From Sinotaia quadrata (lineage: Eukaryota; Mollusca; Gastropoda; Architaenioglossa; Viviparidae), in the NCBI GenBank assembly GCA_028829895.1, contig CM054177.1:53441164-53505163 (forward strand): a stretch of 64,000 bases of DNA, given 5' to 3'. Made by a program: the position numbers and the translations under genes. Each line of letters opens with the position of its first letter. Position 1 is the first letter of the stretch. Shown in pieces: positions 36,176-47,490 of this stretch. The notes beneath the pieces are model-generated. The model was not told the DNA's origin. It saw only the letters and a program-made list of their open reading frames with translations, and did not search any database.

Positions 36176-36623
36176 GTCAGTGCATGTATGTTTAGTGATA
36201 TGTCAGTAAATATAGTACATATAACCATTCTGATAAGCAATTAATACAGAAAACTGTATATCTGAATATGGAAGCGTATGCACCAAGGTAAAGATTCATT
36301 TATTTGTGTTTAAGTGTGTAGTGTATACACGTACATTGTATACAAGTAAAGCTAACATTTCTTTACAATAGAAGTAAATAATTAATAGTCCTCTGACAGT
36401 GTATAGTAAAATTTATCTCTACACAACGTATAAATAAATCAGCATTTATTTACAATAATAACTAATTGAATGTCCTTGATAATTGTTAATTTTTACCTGT
36501 ATGTAGTCTCTATACATGTCAACATTTGTTTTCAGTAAAAACTACTTGACTGACTTTGTGTGTTGAGGCTGTATATTTCTGTATACATTGGTATGCATGA
36601 ATGCACGATGTGTAACATATGTG
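36176..36623. other. Unique sequence upstream of the LTR element, no gene seen
   Basis: AT-rich, no recognised feature up to the target duplication at 36,624. Confidence 0.5.
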
Positions 36624-36628
36624 TAGGT

Positions 36629-38316
36629 TGTGACGATGTGTGACAAATTCTGTGTCATGACCTCGTGACCCAATTGCTCGTTTCAAAATTAAATTTTTGA
36701 ACGGACCTTTGTTGAAATTCACCCGTGATACATCAGTATCTAGAAGCTTCTAGCAAGGTCGGATTGTTGCATAACTTTAGGCCAGTGTCCAGCACCTTCG
36801 AGATCAACAACATACCACGTGAACGGTCACGTGATGCGTTCAATGCAGTTTCATAAAAATAATCATAAGGCGCCAAAACACTCACTCACTTCCAGACCGG
36901 CAGACACACCAGGCAGCTTTAATATTAGCTCCGTCCCGCCGCCATACCAGAGTCGTAAGAGAGTCGAAGATGAACCCGCGCTAGAGCAGTAAAATCTACT
37001 TTTAAGAGGTAACAATAACACGTCTACTTCTTACAGTATCTATTGCATTTATTGATTGTATTTTGTAATTGAATTGATGTATGTATTTTGTGCAGCTTAG
37101 CGCTATTTTAGCCAAAGCACGTGTTTCGATGTAAAGGGACAAATCTAAAGGTTATTGTATATAAATTATTGTAACTTTTTCTTATCTTTAATTTATATAA
37201 ATCTTAAATTCACTAGTGCCGCCAGTATGTCTGTGCACGTGGCGAATTCTTCTTTGTAATTCAAATTGTTCTTGCATATAATTTTTCGTGTAAAATTGTA
37301 AAGCATTCATGCTTCATTTTGAATTAATCCTTTGTGTGAATTCTAAATTTTAATGCTGTAAATATTTGAGAATTCATACGTTCGTGTAACGTTATATGTA
37401 ACACACACGTGAACCTCAATGTATATTTAAATATAACTATATTTGAATTGTAAACGACACGATAGTCAAAGATTCTAAATTCAGAACCTTAAACAAAGAA
37501 ACATGTGCTTGGGTTTTGCGAATATAGACGCAAATAGTTACAGAGCCCAAAATCCTTTGTTTCAGCCGGGTTCTTCTTATGTTATTCCTCTCTACCTTCG
37601 TACTTCTTGAGTCGTACACCGACTCGGGCGTCTTCATGACCCATACGTAAAAGTACCTCGTGTTAACCACGTGTTAACGATTCGTCGCAAGTACATTAGC
37701 GATGCAGTAATTGAGTGGACGATTGACTGTCATGCTATGCAGTACTGACGATGAGCCAAAGGATGTGGACCAGTTCTAACCAGTTGAACCCCACATGCGA
37801 CCAAGAGTGTAGTTAAGTATATCTACTAGGGTCCAGAATCAAGTGACTATTTGGCAACAACAGAAAAGCAAATTCTCGTTAGAACTTTTAACCAGGACGG
37901 TAAATGAGAGAACAACGCTGTGTAGAATTAAGACGTCGTGTCGTAATTAATCGTTGCTGTTAATTGTTAAACTTATTAAATCTATTTCATTTTGTTAAGA
38001 ACCTCTTTTTGTAGTAAATTGTATGCATATAGACCAAATGGGATTGGATGGGGGCTGTCTGAGCTAAACGAATGACGTAATGAATGCATATGAATCTAAG
38101 AGAGTTTTTAACGATTTCCAATCTAGCTAATGTACGCAAATTATCAGTTTCGTAAATCTGTGATCTAGACTACAAAGATGCATTTTTAATTTAGTCGAAT
38201 GATGATTTGAGCAACCAGTCTGTTTAGGTTAAACGAGAGAGAATTAATTTAAATAGTAAATTAAAGTTCTATAATTTCCTAAGCAGGGTCTTTAAATAAA
38301 TACTGGAAACGTAACA
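36629..38316 (+). repeat. 5' LTR (1,688 bp)
   Basis: Starts TGTGACGATGTG and ends GGAAACGTAACA. It matches the 3' LTR at a constant offset of 5,978 with no substitution or gap that I found on reading both. A TATATAAAT-like word lies at about 37,158 and an AATAAA at about 38,295, near the end; which of these set the U3/R/U5 borders is not known. It contains six CACGTG sites. A 77-codon minus-strand frame (37,437-37,670), duplicated in the 3' LTR, has no recognised family. Confidence 0.95.
36816..37678. promoter_or_regulatory. Cluster of six CACGTG E-box motifs in the LTR
   Basis: CACGTG occurs at 36,816, 36,828, 37,118, 37,236, 37,406 and 37,668. The first pair is 12 bp apart. The last sits inside a 17-base near-palindrome, GTTAACCACGTGTTAAC (37,662-37,678). 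CACGTG is the core recognised by several bHLH factors. Enhancer function is inferred only from the clustering; the same sites recur in the 3' LTR. Confidence 0.5.
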
Positions 38317-38320
38317 AGTG

Positions 38321-38338
38321 TGGCCTCGTCATGGGATT
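38321..38338 (+). other. Candidate tRNA primer-binding site
   Basis: Four bases after the 5' LTR, TGGCCTCGTCATGGGATT has the TGG start and TGGGATT block expected of the complement of a tRNA 3' end (CCA plus acceptor and T-arm). I could not assign the tRNA by memory. Confidence 0.45.
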
Positions 38339-38922
38339 GATATGTATTAAATTGTAACATTTTTTATACATAGGGCGTATCATAAACCTAGAAACAAACG
38401 AACATCTGAGAATTGCCAATATTCTATTGATTCAGGATTGTTGAAATATTTATCTTGCTTTTGTTGTGACATGTGCATGTATTCTTTTGCAGAGTAGCGT
38501 GCATGTTAGTTAATATATGTTTAAGCGTAGTTAAGCATTATGTTAGCTATTGATGATTTATTTAGTATTGTGTTACTGGATACTTCATTGTGAGAAGTCG
38601 ACGTGTTATACCGCCAGCTAGGAGAGTTATCGGTAGTAACAGACTTCGGACTATTATATTTAGGGTGCTAAGTATAATGTGTAATGTTGTATGGTTGGAG
38701 CCGTGACATTACGGAAGCCTTGGAGACAACAGATTTGTAGCCAAGCAGGTGAACGTGTAACAAACGCGTAATTTATTTCGGAAGGTGTTCTGAATAAATC
38801 CAATAATTTTTGTAAGGTCGTAGCCTAAAAGTTATTGTGGGATAAAGCGGAGTTTATCGCCTACGGTTAGATACACAATCACGAGAGATATTTATTGTAG
38901 CCAGACGCGCTAAATAAATAAG

Positions 38923-41895
38923 ATGGATCTCGAACAGACTATTGCGAGTCTGAGAGAGATAGGTTCCTTAATCGGATACCGAACGGAAGACGAGGTAATG
39001 AACTTCGTGAGAACTGAACTAGACAGGGAAGAGAGAGAGAGAAAGAGGAGAGAGGAACACAAACGAGAGATGGAACGGATAGAGATAGAAGATGATCACC
39101 TTACGACTTTGATAGATCTAAGGATTGATGAACGGATAGGGAGCTTACAGCTCATGGAGATTCTAAAACGCGAACAGAAGGTAGGCATATCACTAGGGTA
39201 TAAAGGTGAACCGCTACGTATTTTCATCTTGCTAGCACTCAATGAAAAGGAAATAGAACACAGGGAAGAAAAGATATCTTCAATAAGCTCACGAGCAAAA
39301 CAGCTGTGTGATAAAGATTTCCGATTCAAAGGGGAAGGGGAGGCCGAAATACGAGACTTAACGTTCGAAATTAGAAAGTTGAAGAAAGAAAAGCTAAGGC
39401 TTATAGAAAGGAAAGAAAGTCTAGAATTAGAATGGTTGTGGACAGAAATCAAAACAGAGTCTAAAATTGTTGGGAAAGGTGAGGGTACTGTTGACAAATT
39501 ACGACAGGAAGGTCAGGCCGTGAACTTTGACTTGCCGAGGTCAAACGCCGCGAGCGTGGAGACTGACACACAGAAATTAGTCGCGCTACCGAACACAGCA
39601 GACGAATTAGACAGTTTGATTGAAAACAAAAACAAATGTTTTGACGAAACCATTACAGTTCAACTTGCTAACCAGTTTACAGAAACAGTTGGCGCACCAC
39701 CAAAGCTTGATCTTGAAACAGAGACAAGAAAAGACACTGTTGTTAAGGACTTAATAACACGTGTAGAATTTGGACAAACACATACACCGCCGTGTACGTG
39801 TGACACCTTGGTTGACGGACTGAATGCGCATGATAAGATAGAGACAGATTCTATCGGTTGTGTACCGTTAAGGTGTGATGAAACTTCTAGCAACACAGTG
39901 ACTGATTTTTCTGACAGGACAAATATGCATGAGAAGATAGAAACGGATTCTATCAGTTGTGTATCGTTGAAAGGCAGTGACACATCGACTGAGTCTACTG
40001 ACCTAACTGTTAGTTTAAGAGGGAGTCATGAGAATGTGCTCGCTATGAAGACTGACATCGGTAGATCTCGATCTCCGATGATTGACGTGAGTCATGACGT
40101 AATTTTGGAACACAAGATTATTGCGTTATGCGAGGTTTCGAGTGCTAACACATTGACAGCCAGGGAAACAGAAGTATTTGATCCAGATGACAGTATAGGT
40201 AGCATTACAGACGGAGACAATGTGCCTATGATAAATTCATTTACTTCAGATGACATGACAGTTGTCAGAGCTGAGACAGAGTTCTTTTCCAAACGTGACA
40301 TGGAAGAAGATATAGTCGAAAACTGTACAGGGACGGTCGACGATAACAATGCATGTGTACTGACGTGTATGCACGCAGTTGTCAGAGACATGGCAGAACT
40401 GTCTGCAGATAAATCACTTAATGGACTTAGTGACGTAGACAGAAGCCACGGTACATGGACTACCTTTATTGACTCACCTGTTGAGATAAAGGAATGTCAT
40501 GAGTACGTACCAAAAACTGAGACAAGTGGAAGTAAGGAGGAGGGGGTTTCATTAACTGATATGTTCCTTGATTCACTGATGATAAGTACGGAGTGTAATC
40601 CCGAATTGATCAAAGACACAGTACAAATGAGTGACAGAACTAGATCGATAGACAATGAAAACCGGAGTGACGGACTGATAACCAGAGTAGGTGGGGCATC
40701 AGGGCTGTTACTGACATCAGATGCAGAGAATTATGATAGAGGAAACAGTGGGAGTGTAACCTACAACACACAGAGAGTAGACATAGTGATGTTATTCAGT
40801 GTAATAGAGACAGGTAACATTCACTGCCAGTTAGTGACTGAAACTGACAGAATTTCCATCATAGATTCTGACGACTTGATGAGGAGACACATTGAATTAA
40901 CTGAGTCAGTGGAGACAGATTATGTTAGTTCAATAAACGGTATGGTCCAGGGGAGACAATCAGTAACTCTTGGGGAGTTTAAGACAGAACCCTTGTTCAT
41001 ACAACCACAGGAATCCGACTCGCTAGCGAGTGAGTCTGACCTCACAGTGACTAGAAAATACTCGAGTGGAGAGTTAGACAATTCTAGAGTCACAAAGGAG
41101 ACACAGACTTATGATGTCAAGGAGAGAGACAAGCTGACAGACATAACAGTCGAACACCTAGTTGTGAATGGGTTAAAACAGAAAACAACTAGTGGGATGA
41201 GGTATTTCACTTCAGTCTATGATAAAATCAGGAGAACAGAACCTCCAGATTTAGGGGAGAAGCTAATGTTGCAATTCAGGTACTTCAGAAAGACTGGTAG
41301 CCACGACAGAGCACATTTGCGAACCTATGACGTTAGACTTGATGCGAAATGGACCCATAGTAGATCTGACGCCATTCCGACAAAAGACGTTGAGTGCATG
41401 CGAACTAGAGGCGTTCAATGTGTACACAATGACGTAGCTACAGATGCACGAAACACCAAGAGAGCAAATTTCCATTTGTGGGAGTTCAGTGACAAGGCTA
41501 AGAGCGATAGATTTGAAATTCTGATATCGCATAGTCAAAGCCACGTTGGCACTGACATGATACCGAACGTATCGAGAAGTTTGAAACTGTTAGACAGGGT
41601 AGAGACCAGTCATGCAGAAACTGACACTACCAGAAACATTTTAAACTTGACAAGTACTTTGGGGAGTTTTGAAAGAGATAAAACACTTCAAGGACGTACT
41701 TACCGGATGAGAAATGGAAAGTCTAAACTTGACATGCAATATATTGCACCTCACAGTGACATTCTGACGAACAGAGTAAGAAAGAAAGAATACGGTTGTC
41801 ATGCCATAGACATGTTGACACACATGGGCGACGACGTGTATTGGGGTTGGGATAGAACTACGAAGATTGTGCTAGGCAGGATAGTGCAACAGTAG
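38923..41895 (+). CDS. 990-residue gag-like protein of unknown family, sole ORF of the LTR element
   Basis: Intact frame from ATG 38,923 to TAG 41,893-41,895. Residues 1-60 hold a short helix region followed by a densely charged stretch (DREERERKRREEHKREME around 34-51) reminiscent of the N-termini of invertebrate Gypsy-type Gag proteins. Residues 100-175 are again charged and heptad-like, probably coiled coil. Residues 190-730 are acidic and Ser/Thr-rich, probably disordered, with the word ETD recurring and a 33-residue internal duplication (HDKIETDS at 303, HEKIETDS at 336). Residues 740-990 are more basic and end YWGWDRTTKIVLGRIVQQ. There is no CCHC knuckle, no D-S/T-G protease motif, no YxDD box, no integrase zinc site and no evident membrane segment. 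Length well exceeds a typical Gag. The 606-bp leader and 711-bp trailer carry no other ORF. An intact 990-codon frame implies recent selection or very recent insertion. A structural protein acting in trans is the best guess. Confidence 0.85.
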   Translation: MDLEQTIASLREIGSLIGYRTEDEVMNFVRTELDREERERKRREEHKREMERIEIEDDHLTTLIDLRIDERIGSLQLMEILKREQKVGISLGYKGEPLRIFILLALNEKEIEHREEKISSISSRAKQLCDKDFRFKGEGEAEIRDLTFEIRKLKKEKLRLIERKESLELEWLWTEIKTESKIVGKGEGTVDKLRQEGQAVNFDLPRSNAASVETDTQKLVALPNTADELDSLIENKNKCFDETITVQLANQFTETVGAPPKLDLETETRKDTVVKDLITRVEFGQTHTPPCTCDTLVDGLNAHDKIETDSIGCVPLRCDETSSNTVTDFSDRTNMHEKIETDSISCVSLKGSDTSTESTDLTVSLRGSHENVLAMKTDIGRSRSPMIDVSHDVILEHKIIALCEVSSANTLTARETEVFDPDDSIGSITDGDNVPMINSFTSDDMTVVRAETEFFSKRDMEEDIVENCTGTVDDNNACVLTCMHAVVRDMAELSADKSLNGLSDVDRSHGTWTTFIDSPVEIKECHEYVPKTETSGSKEEGVSLTDMFLDSLMISTECNPELIKDTVQMSDRTRSIDNENRSDGLITRVGGASGLLLTSDAENYDRGNSGSVTYNTQRVDIVMLFSVIETGNIHCQLVTETDRISIIDSDDLMRRHIELTESVETDYVSSINGMVQGRQSVTLGEFKTEPLFIQPQESDSLASESDLTVTRKYSSGELDNSRVTKETQTYDVKERDKLTDITVEHLVVNGLKQKTTSGMRYFTSVYDKIRRTEPPDLGEKLMLQFRYFRKTGSHDRAHLRTYDVRLDAKWTHSRSDAIPTKDVECMRTRGVQCVHNDVATDARNTKRANFHLWEFSDKAKSDRFEILISHSQSHVGTDMIPNVSRSLKLLDRVETSHAETDTTRNILNLTSTLGSFERDKTLQGRTYRMRNGKSKLDMQYIAPHSDILTNRVRKKEYGCHAIDMLTHMGDDVYWGWDRTTKIVLGRIVQQ

Positions 41896-42593
41896 AAATA
41901 ATGATTTGACACTTTCTTTGAATTTCATTATTTTCTTGTTGTACAGTAGTTGGTAGTTGTTACTGTAAATATGTTGGACATTTCATAAAAACTTGGGACA
42001 AGCTATAACACTGATTGAATTGTGTTAGTGTTGTAACTCTGAATATGACAGGTGGACTGATAGATAGTTCATTAGAGTTGGTAATTCATAAACTCTGATA
42101 TTTGGTTGATACAGGAAACCAATATCTGGAACTTTTCATAACCTGCATATTGATAGTGTTGTTCATTGGAAGTCAATTTTTTGATCACACTATTGTTGGA
42201 TACGTATTCAGTGGAATTGGTTGATGTTGGATTTCTATTCTGAATAATCTGGTTAGATCAAACTAGGTTGTGTGTGAACTATTGATTATTGGGACAGATA
42301 GTGAGAATTTCAGAACATGTTATTCCATTGGATGGATGTCTATTCAATTAGACTGGACGCTTTTCTTAAATCATTTTATTTGATTTTTTCTTAAATCATT
42401 TTTCTCTGATTTCTGAAGTGAGAAATATTGTATGAGAGTGCCGTTAATCTAGAGTTGATTTCCCTGCCGCGTTACATTATTTCTGGTTATGTTGAAATTT
42501 TTTAATTGTAAATTTTTTCTTCATTTTGCACTTCTACATTTTATAACACATAATTTGTAGGAGGCATTTATCTTTTGGTAAGATAAACGCCTC

Positions 42594-42606
42594 AAAAGCA
42601 AGGGGG
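42594..42606 (+). other. Polypurine tract
   Basis: AAAAGCAAGGGGG, purine apart from one C, ends exactly where the 3' LTR starts, as expected for plus-strand priming. Confidence 0.75.
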
Positions 42607-44294
42607 TGTGACGATGTGTGACAAATTCTGTGTCATGACCTCGTGACCCAATTGCTCGTTTCAAAATTAAATTTTTGAACGGACCTTTGTTGAAATTCAC
42701 CCGTGATACATCAGTATCTAGAAGCTTCTAGCAAGGTCGGATTGTTGCATAACTTTAGGCCAGTGTCCAGCACCTTCGAGATCAACAACATACCACGTGA
42801 ACGGTCACGTGATGCGTTCAATGCAGTTTCATAAAAATAATCATAAGGCGCCAAAACACTCACTCACTTCCAGACCGGCAGACACACCAGGCAGCTTTAA
42901 TATTAGCTCCGTCCCGCCGCCATACCAGAGTCGTAAGAGAGTCGAAGATGAACCCGCGCTAGAGCAGTAAAATCTACTTTTAAGAGGTAACAATAACACG
43001 TCTACTTCTTACAGTATCTATTGCATTTATTGATTGTATTTTGTAATTGAATTGATGTATGTATTTTGTGCAGCTTAGCGCTATTTTAGCCAAAGCACGT
43101 GTTTCGATGTAAAGGGACAAATCTAAAGGTTATTGTATATAAATTATTGTAACTTTTTCTTATCTTTAATTTATATAAATCTTAAATTCACTAGTGCCGC
43201 CAGTATGTCTGTGCACGTGGCGAATTCTTCTTTGTAATTCAAATTGTTCTTGCATATAATTTTTCGTGTAAAATTGTAAAGCATTCATGCTTCATTTTGA
43301 ATTAATCCTTTGTGTGAATTCTAAATTTTAATGCTGTAAATATTTGAGAATTCATACGTTCGTGTAACGTTATATGTAACACACACGTGAACCTCAATGT
43401 ATATTTAAATATAACTATATTTGAATTGTAAACGACACGATAGTCAAAGATTCTAAATTCAGAACCTTAAACAAAGAAACATGTGCTTGGGTTTTGCGAA
43501 TATAGACGCAAATAGTTACAGAGCCCAAAATCCTTTGTTTCAGCCGGGTTCTTCTTATGTTATTCCTCTCTACCTTCGTACTTCTTGAGTCGTACACCGA
43601 CTCGGGCGTCTTCATGACCCATACGTAAAAGTACCTCGTGTTAACCACGTGTTAACGATTCGTCGCAAGTACATTAGCGATGCAGTAATTGAGTGGACGA
43701 TTGACTGTCATGCTATGCAGTACTGACGATGAGCCAAAGGATGTGGACCAGTTCTAACCAGTTGAACCCCACATGCGACCAAGAGTGTAGTTAAGTATAT
43801 CTACTAGGGTCCAGAATCAAGTGACTATTTGGCAACAACAGAAAAGCAAATTCTCGTTAGAACTTTTAACCAGGACGGTAAATGAGAGAACAACGCTGTG
43901 TAGAATTAAGACGTCGTGTCGTAATTAATCGTTGCTGTTAATTGTTAAACTTATTAAATCTATTTCATTTTGTTAAGAACCTCTTTTTGTAGTAAATTGT
44001 ATGCATATAGACCAAATGGGATTGGATGGGGGCTGTCTGAGCTAAACGAATGACGTAATGAATGCATATGAATCTAAGAGAGTTTTTAACGATTTCCAAT
44101 CTAGCTAATGTACGCAAATTATCAGTTTCGTAAATCTGTGATCTAGACTACAAAGATGCATTTTTAATTTAGTCGAATGATGATTTGAGCAACCAGTCTG
44201 TTTAGGTTAAACGAGAGAGAATTAATTTAAATAGTAAATTAAAGTTCTATAATTTCCTAAGCAGGGTCTTTAAATAAATACTGGAAACGTAACA
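42607..44294 (+). repeat. 3' LTR (1,688 bp)
   Basis: Same length and, as far as I can read, same sequence as the 5' LTR. It is followed directly by the TAGGT target copy. Confidence 0.95.
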
Positions 44295-44299
44295 TAGGT

Positions 44300-44987
44300 G
44301 TTGACTAGTTTAATTTGTGATCTTGTGAAATTTGTAGACGTGGAAGTTCTCTCATATATGCAAGTATGTGAAGTCGCCATTTTTGTATTGTCTTTCTTGT
44401 GAGGTGTGTGGCAAAGTACATTACTTTTTGCTTATAGTAATGTTTTTATAAACTTGCATTTAAAATAAAGCATTTTTAATTAGAAAAAATGCAACTGCAT
44501 AAATGAAGAGAATTTCCGGACACAGAACACTAATACACTACTTAAATGAAGAGAACGTCCCGAAAATAAATCTAATAAACTAAGAGAGCTTCCTGACAAT
44601 AACTTGTATGCATAGGATCGTAGGATTTTATTGTATTTTTTTGACTGACGACAGAAATTAGAAGTCATGATTTTCTCTATCTGTGCGTTATGCCTCCTTC
44701 TTTCTCTCCTTGTGTTCACTTCTCTTAAACTGACTGTATAAATCATCCTGTCAACAAGTATTCCGTCTTGCTCTCCATGATATTCTCCCCTGCGGTCTTT
44801 GGTCGTTCAAATTAAGAACATCTGGCAGCTCTACTCGTGCCCCATCAAAGCAATCACAAGAAGAGGCTGGATAGGGGAACAAAAAGGAGAGATAATCGAA
44901 GCAATCCTACTTCACTACTTATATATTCTATCCCATCAGCTGTCGCCTAAGCCAAAAGATAGCTTGCCCACAACAAATGCACATTAA
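44300..44987. other. Unique sequence right of the LTR element, no gene assigned
   Basis: Two short open frames (minus 44,480-44,746; plus 44,799-44,987) lack recognisable domains or splice support. Confidence 0.45.
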
Positions 44988-45195
44988 CACAAGGCACTAA
45001 AGTACTAGCACAAGGCACTAAATCATTAGCACAAGGCCTAAGGCATTAACACAAGGCACTAAATCATTAGCACAAGGCACTAAGACATTAACACAAGGCC
45101 TAAGACATTAACACAGTTCACTAAATCATTAACACAAGGCACTAAATCATTAGCACAAAGCACTAAGACATTAACACAAGGCATTTAGCATTAAC
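44988..45195. repeat. ~21-bp minisatellite, about 9 copies
   Basis: Unit attagcacaaggcactaaat with taac/tagc and gcc/gcact variants. Confidence 0.92.
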
Positions 45196-45369
45196 AGAGG
45201 GTGGTTATGCTAACATTTACAGATAACTGACAGCTTGAATGCATGCTCTTTACAAGTCCATACACCGGGTTACACACTCTACCAACTCCATTTGTCCAGC
45301 AAGCTCAAAGTACAAATATTAAATATTGTGTTCACAATCGTCCATTATTCAACAACAGCAAATAAGTCC

Positions 45370-45625
45370 ACTTCTTACAAATGTCAACATGGCACAGTCA
45401 CACCAAGGAGGCCACTGTTACGAATGTCAGCATGGCATATTCACATTAACAGGTCCCTTTGTTACAAATGTCAACATGGCACAGTCACAGTAAATAAACC
45501 ACTTTGCTACAAATGTCAAAATGGTACATTCACATTAGCAGGTCACTTTGTTGCAAATGTCAACATGGCACATTCATATTAACAGGTCCCTTTGTTACAA
45601 ATGTCAACAGGGTACAGTCACACCA
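45370..45625. repeat. ~44-bp minisatellite, about 5-6 copies
   Basis: tacaaatgtcaacatggcac plus cacattaacaggtccctttg at about 44-bp steps. Confidence 0.92.
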
Positions 45626-45767
45626 AACAGGTAAAGTGATAAAACTGTAAAGCACAAAATGGCAAAGAAAGGTACTACGAGTAAAAAAAAAAATGTATTA
45701 CAGAGATTAATGGAAGACGCTATTTATTTTAGGATGTTTTTCTTAATAATTATTCTACCGCACGCAT

Positions 45768-45769
<2 letters not shown>

Positions 45770-45826
<57 letters not shown>

Positions 45827-45830
45827 CACG
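45770..45830. repeat. (AC)n microsatellite
   Basis: Perfect AC run followed by AC-rich low complexity to about 45,980. Open frames across it are compositional. From 45,980 to 46,360 nothing is recognised. Confidence 0.95.
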
Positions 45831-46361
45831 AACCATACACACATATACACACGATCACAACAGCACCACACGCGCGCGTACATTAGTTCCATGCGCACAA
45901 CATATGCATAAACAGCAGTCTCCTTTGAACACATTTATAACAGTATCACACACACACCACACGCACAAGAGTACCATATATACAACCAGTACTATTCCAA
46001 AACTCAACAGTACCACAGATGCAATCACATATGAACATCGACAGTCATCAGAACCATATACTTGCACGCCTGGCATTGCTAAGCGCGCGCACATTAACGC
46101 ACGCACGACAATGATTACCACTGAAATGTACACACTTTTAAAAAGTGCAAATCAATTTTGAGTAATTAATTTGTAATTTAATTGGCCACGTTATTTCTCA
46201 TATATGTATGTGCACTCTTATTTTGTACAAGTTGTCTCTGTATATGTATATGGCAAGTGATATAATTCATCGCATTTAAAGAATTAAAAACTTAATCAGA
46301 TCTCAATAGCATGTTTACTACCCAATGCCAATTTATTTAAACATATTATCATAAGTGAAGT

Positions 46362-46850
46362 ATTGTAAATTCATTATTACACACCAGCTTCACTCATCTA
46401 ACATGATTACACAACAGCTTAACTCATCTAACATGATTACACACCAGCTTCACTCATCTAACATGATTACACACCAGCTTCACTCATCTAACATGATTAC
46501 ACACCAGCTTAACTCATCTAACATGATTACACAACAGCTTAACTCATCTAACATGATTACACACCAGCTTCACTCATCTAACATGATTACACACCAGCTT
46601 CACTCATCTAACATGATTACACAACAGCTTCACTCATCTAACATGATTACAACCAGCTTCACTCATCTAACATGATTACACACCAGCTTCACTCATCTAA
46701 CATGATTACACAACAGCTTCACTCATCTAACATGATTACAACCAGCTTCACTCATCTAACATGCTTACACACCAGCTTCACTCATCTAACATGATTACAC
46801 ACCAGCTTCACTCATCTAACATGATTACACAACAGCTTAACTCATCTAAC
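46362..46850. repeat. 30-bp minisatellite, about 16 copies
   Basis: acatgattacacaccagctt plus cactcatcta. Variants at two positions (ccagc/acagc and ttcac/ttaac) and occasional one-base losses are distributed along the array. Confidence 0.96.
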
Positions 46851-46889
46851 AATAAACAGTCCAACATTTCAAAGGTAGAACGGAGGTTA

Positions 46890-47044
46890 GGTATTTGTTC
46901 AAGGTGTCAAACATAATGTTTGTGTTTGTTTCAGGGTAAAGCAGAAATCAGGCGTTTGTGTAAGGGTAAAACAGAATATAGGTGTTTGTTGAAGTGTAAA
47001 ACAGAATACAAATGTTTGTTCAAGGTTAGAACAAAATACAAGAT
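46890..47044. repeat. ~30-bp degenerate tandem repeat, about 5 copies
   Basis: gtgtttgttcaaggtaaaac-type units, with aacagaataca. Confidence 0.85.
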
Positions 47045-47490
47045 ATACAGGTATCTCGACCTCTTTAAGCTCAAATAGCAATGTACAGGTATCTCGACCT
47101 CCTTAAGCTCGAGAAGCAATGTACTGGTATCTCGACCTCATTAAGCTCGAGTAGCAATGTACTGGTATCTCGACCTCCTTAAGCTCGAGTAGCAATGTAC
47201 TGGTATCTCGACCTCCTTAAGCTCGAGTAGCAATGTACTGGTATCTCGACCTCCTTAAGCTCGAGTAGCAATGTACTGGTATCTCGACCTCCTTAAGCTC
47301 TAGTAGCAATGTACTGGTATCTCGACATCCTTAAGCTCTAGTAGCAATGTACTGGTATCTCGACCTCCTTAAGCTCGAGTAGCAATGTACTTGTATCTCG
47401 ACCAGAAAGAAAGTGCCTGTAGCTATACCTCATCAACGAGATTCAAATGTACTGGTATCTCGACCTCCTTAAGATCTGGTTGCAATATAA
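47045..47490. repeat. 38-bp minisatellite, about 10 copies
   Basis: actggtatctcgacctcctt plus aagctcgagtagcaatgt at 38-bp steps (47,161 and 47,199). It is interrupted once at about 47,404-47,450 by unrelated sequence. Confidence 0.95.

Larger units (their letters stand above)
36624..44299 (+). mobile_element. Complete non-autonomous LTR retrotransposon with target duplication
   Basis: TAGGT occurs immediately before the 5' LTR (36,624-36,628) and immediately after the 3' LTR (44,295-44,299), a 5-bp target duplication. Between them lie two 1,688-bp LTRs in direct orientation, beginning TGTGACGATG and ending AACGTAACA, and an internal region of 4,290 bp. The internal region has a candidate tRNA primer site, one intact ORF and a purine tract before the 3' LTR. 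No protease, reverse transcriptase, RNase H or integrase frame exists on either strand, so mobilisation must depend on enzymes from another element. The 5-bp duplication and gag-like N-terminus suggest the Gypsy/Metaviridae group or similar, as an inference. The LTRs look identical, so insertion was recent. Confidence 0.95.

Noticed and set aside
37437..37670. 77-codon minus frame present in both LTRs
   Set aside because: Appears twice only because LTRs are duplicated; no recognised domain and antisense to the element.
39096..39497. 133-codon and other minus frames under the 990-codon ORF
   Set aside because: Shadow frames of the real ORF; Ser/Leu-rich as expected for the antisense of Glu/Lys/Arg codons.
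44480..44746. Minus-strand frame with an Arg-rich stretch, considered as a GPCR third-loop exon
   Set aside because: No transmembrane segment follows and the composition is unlike a receptor exon.
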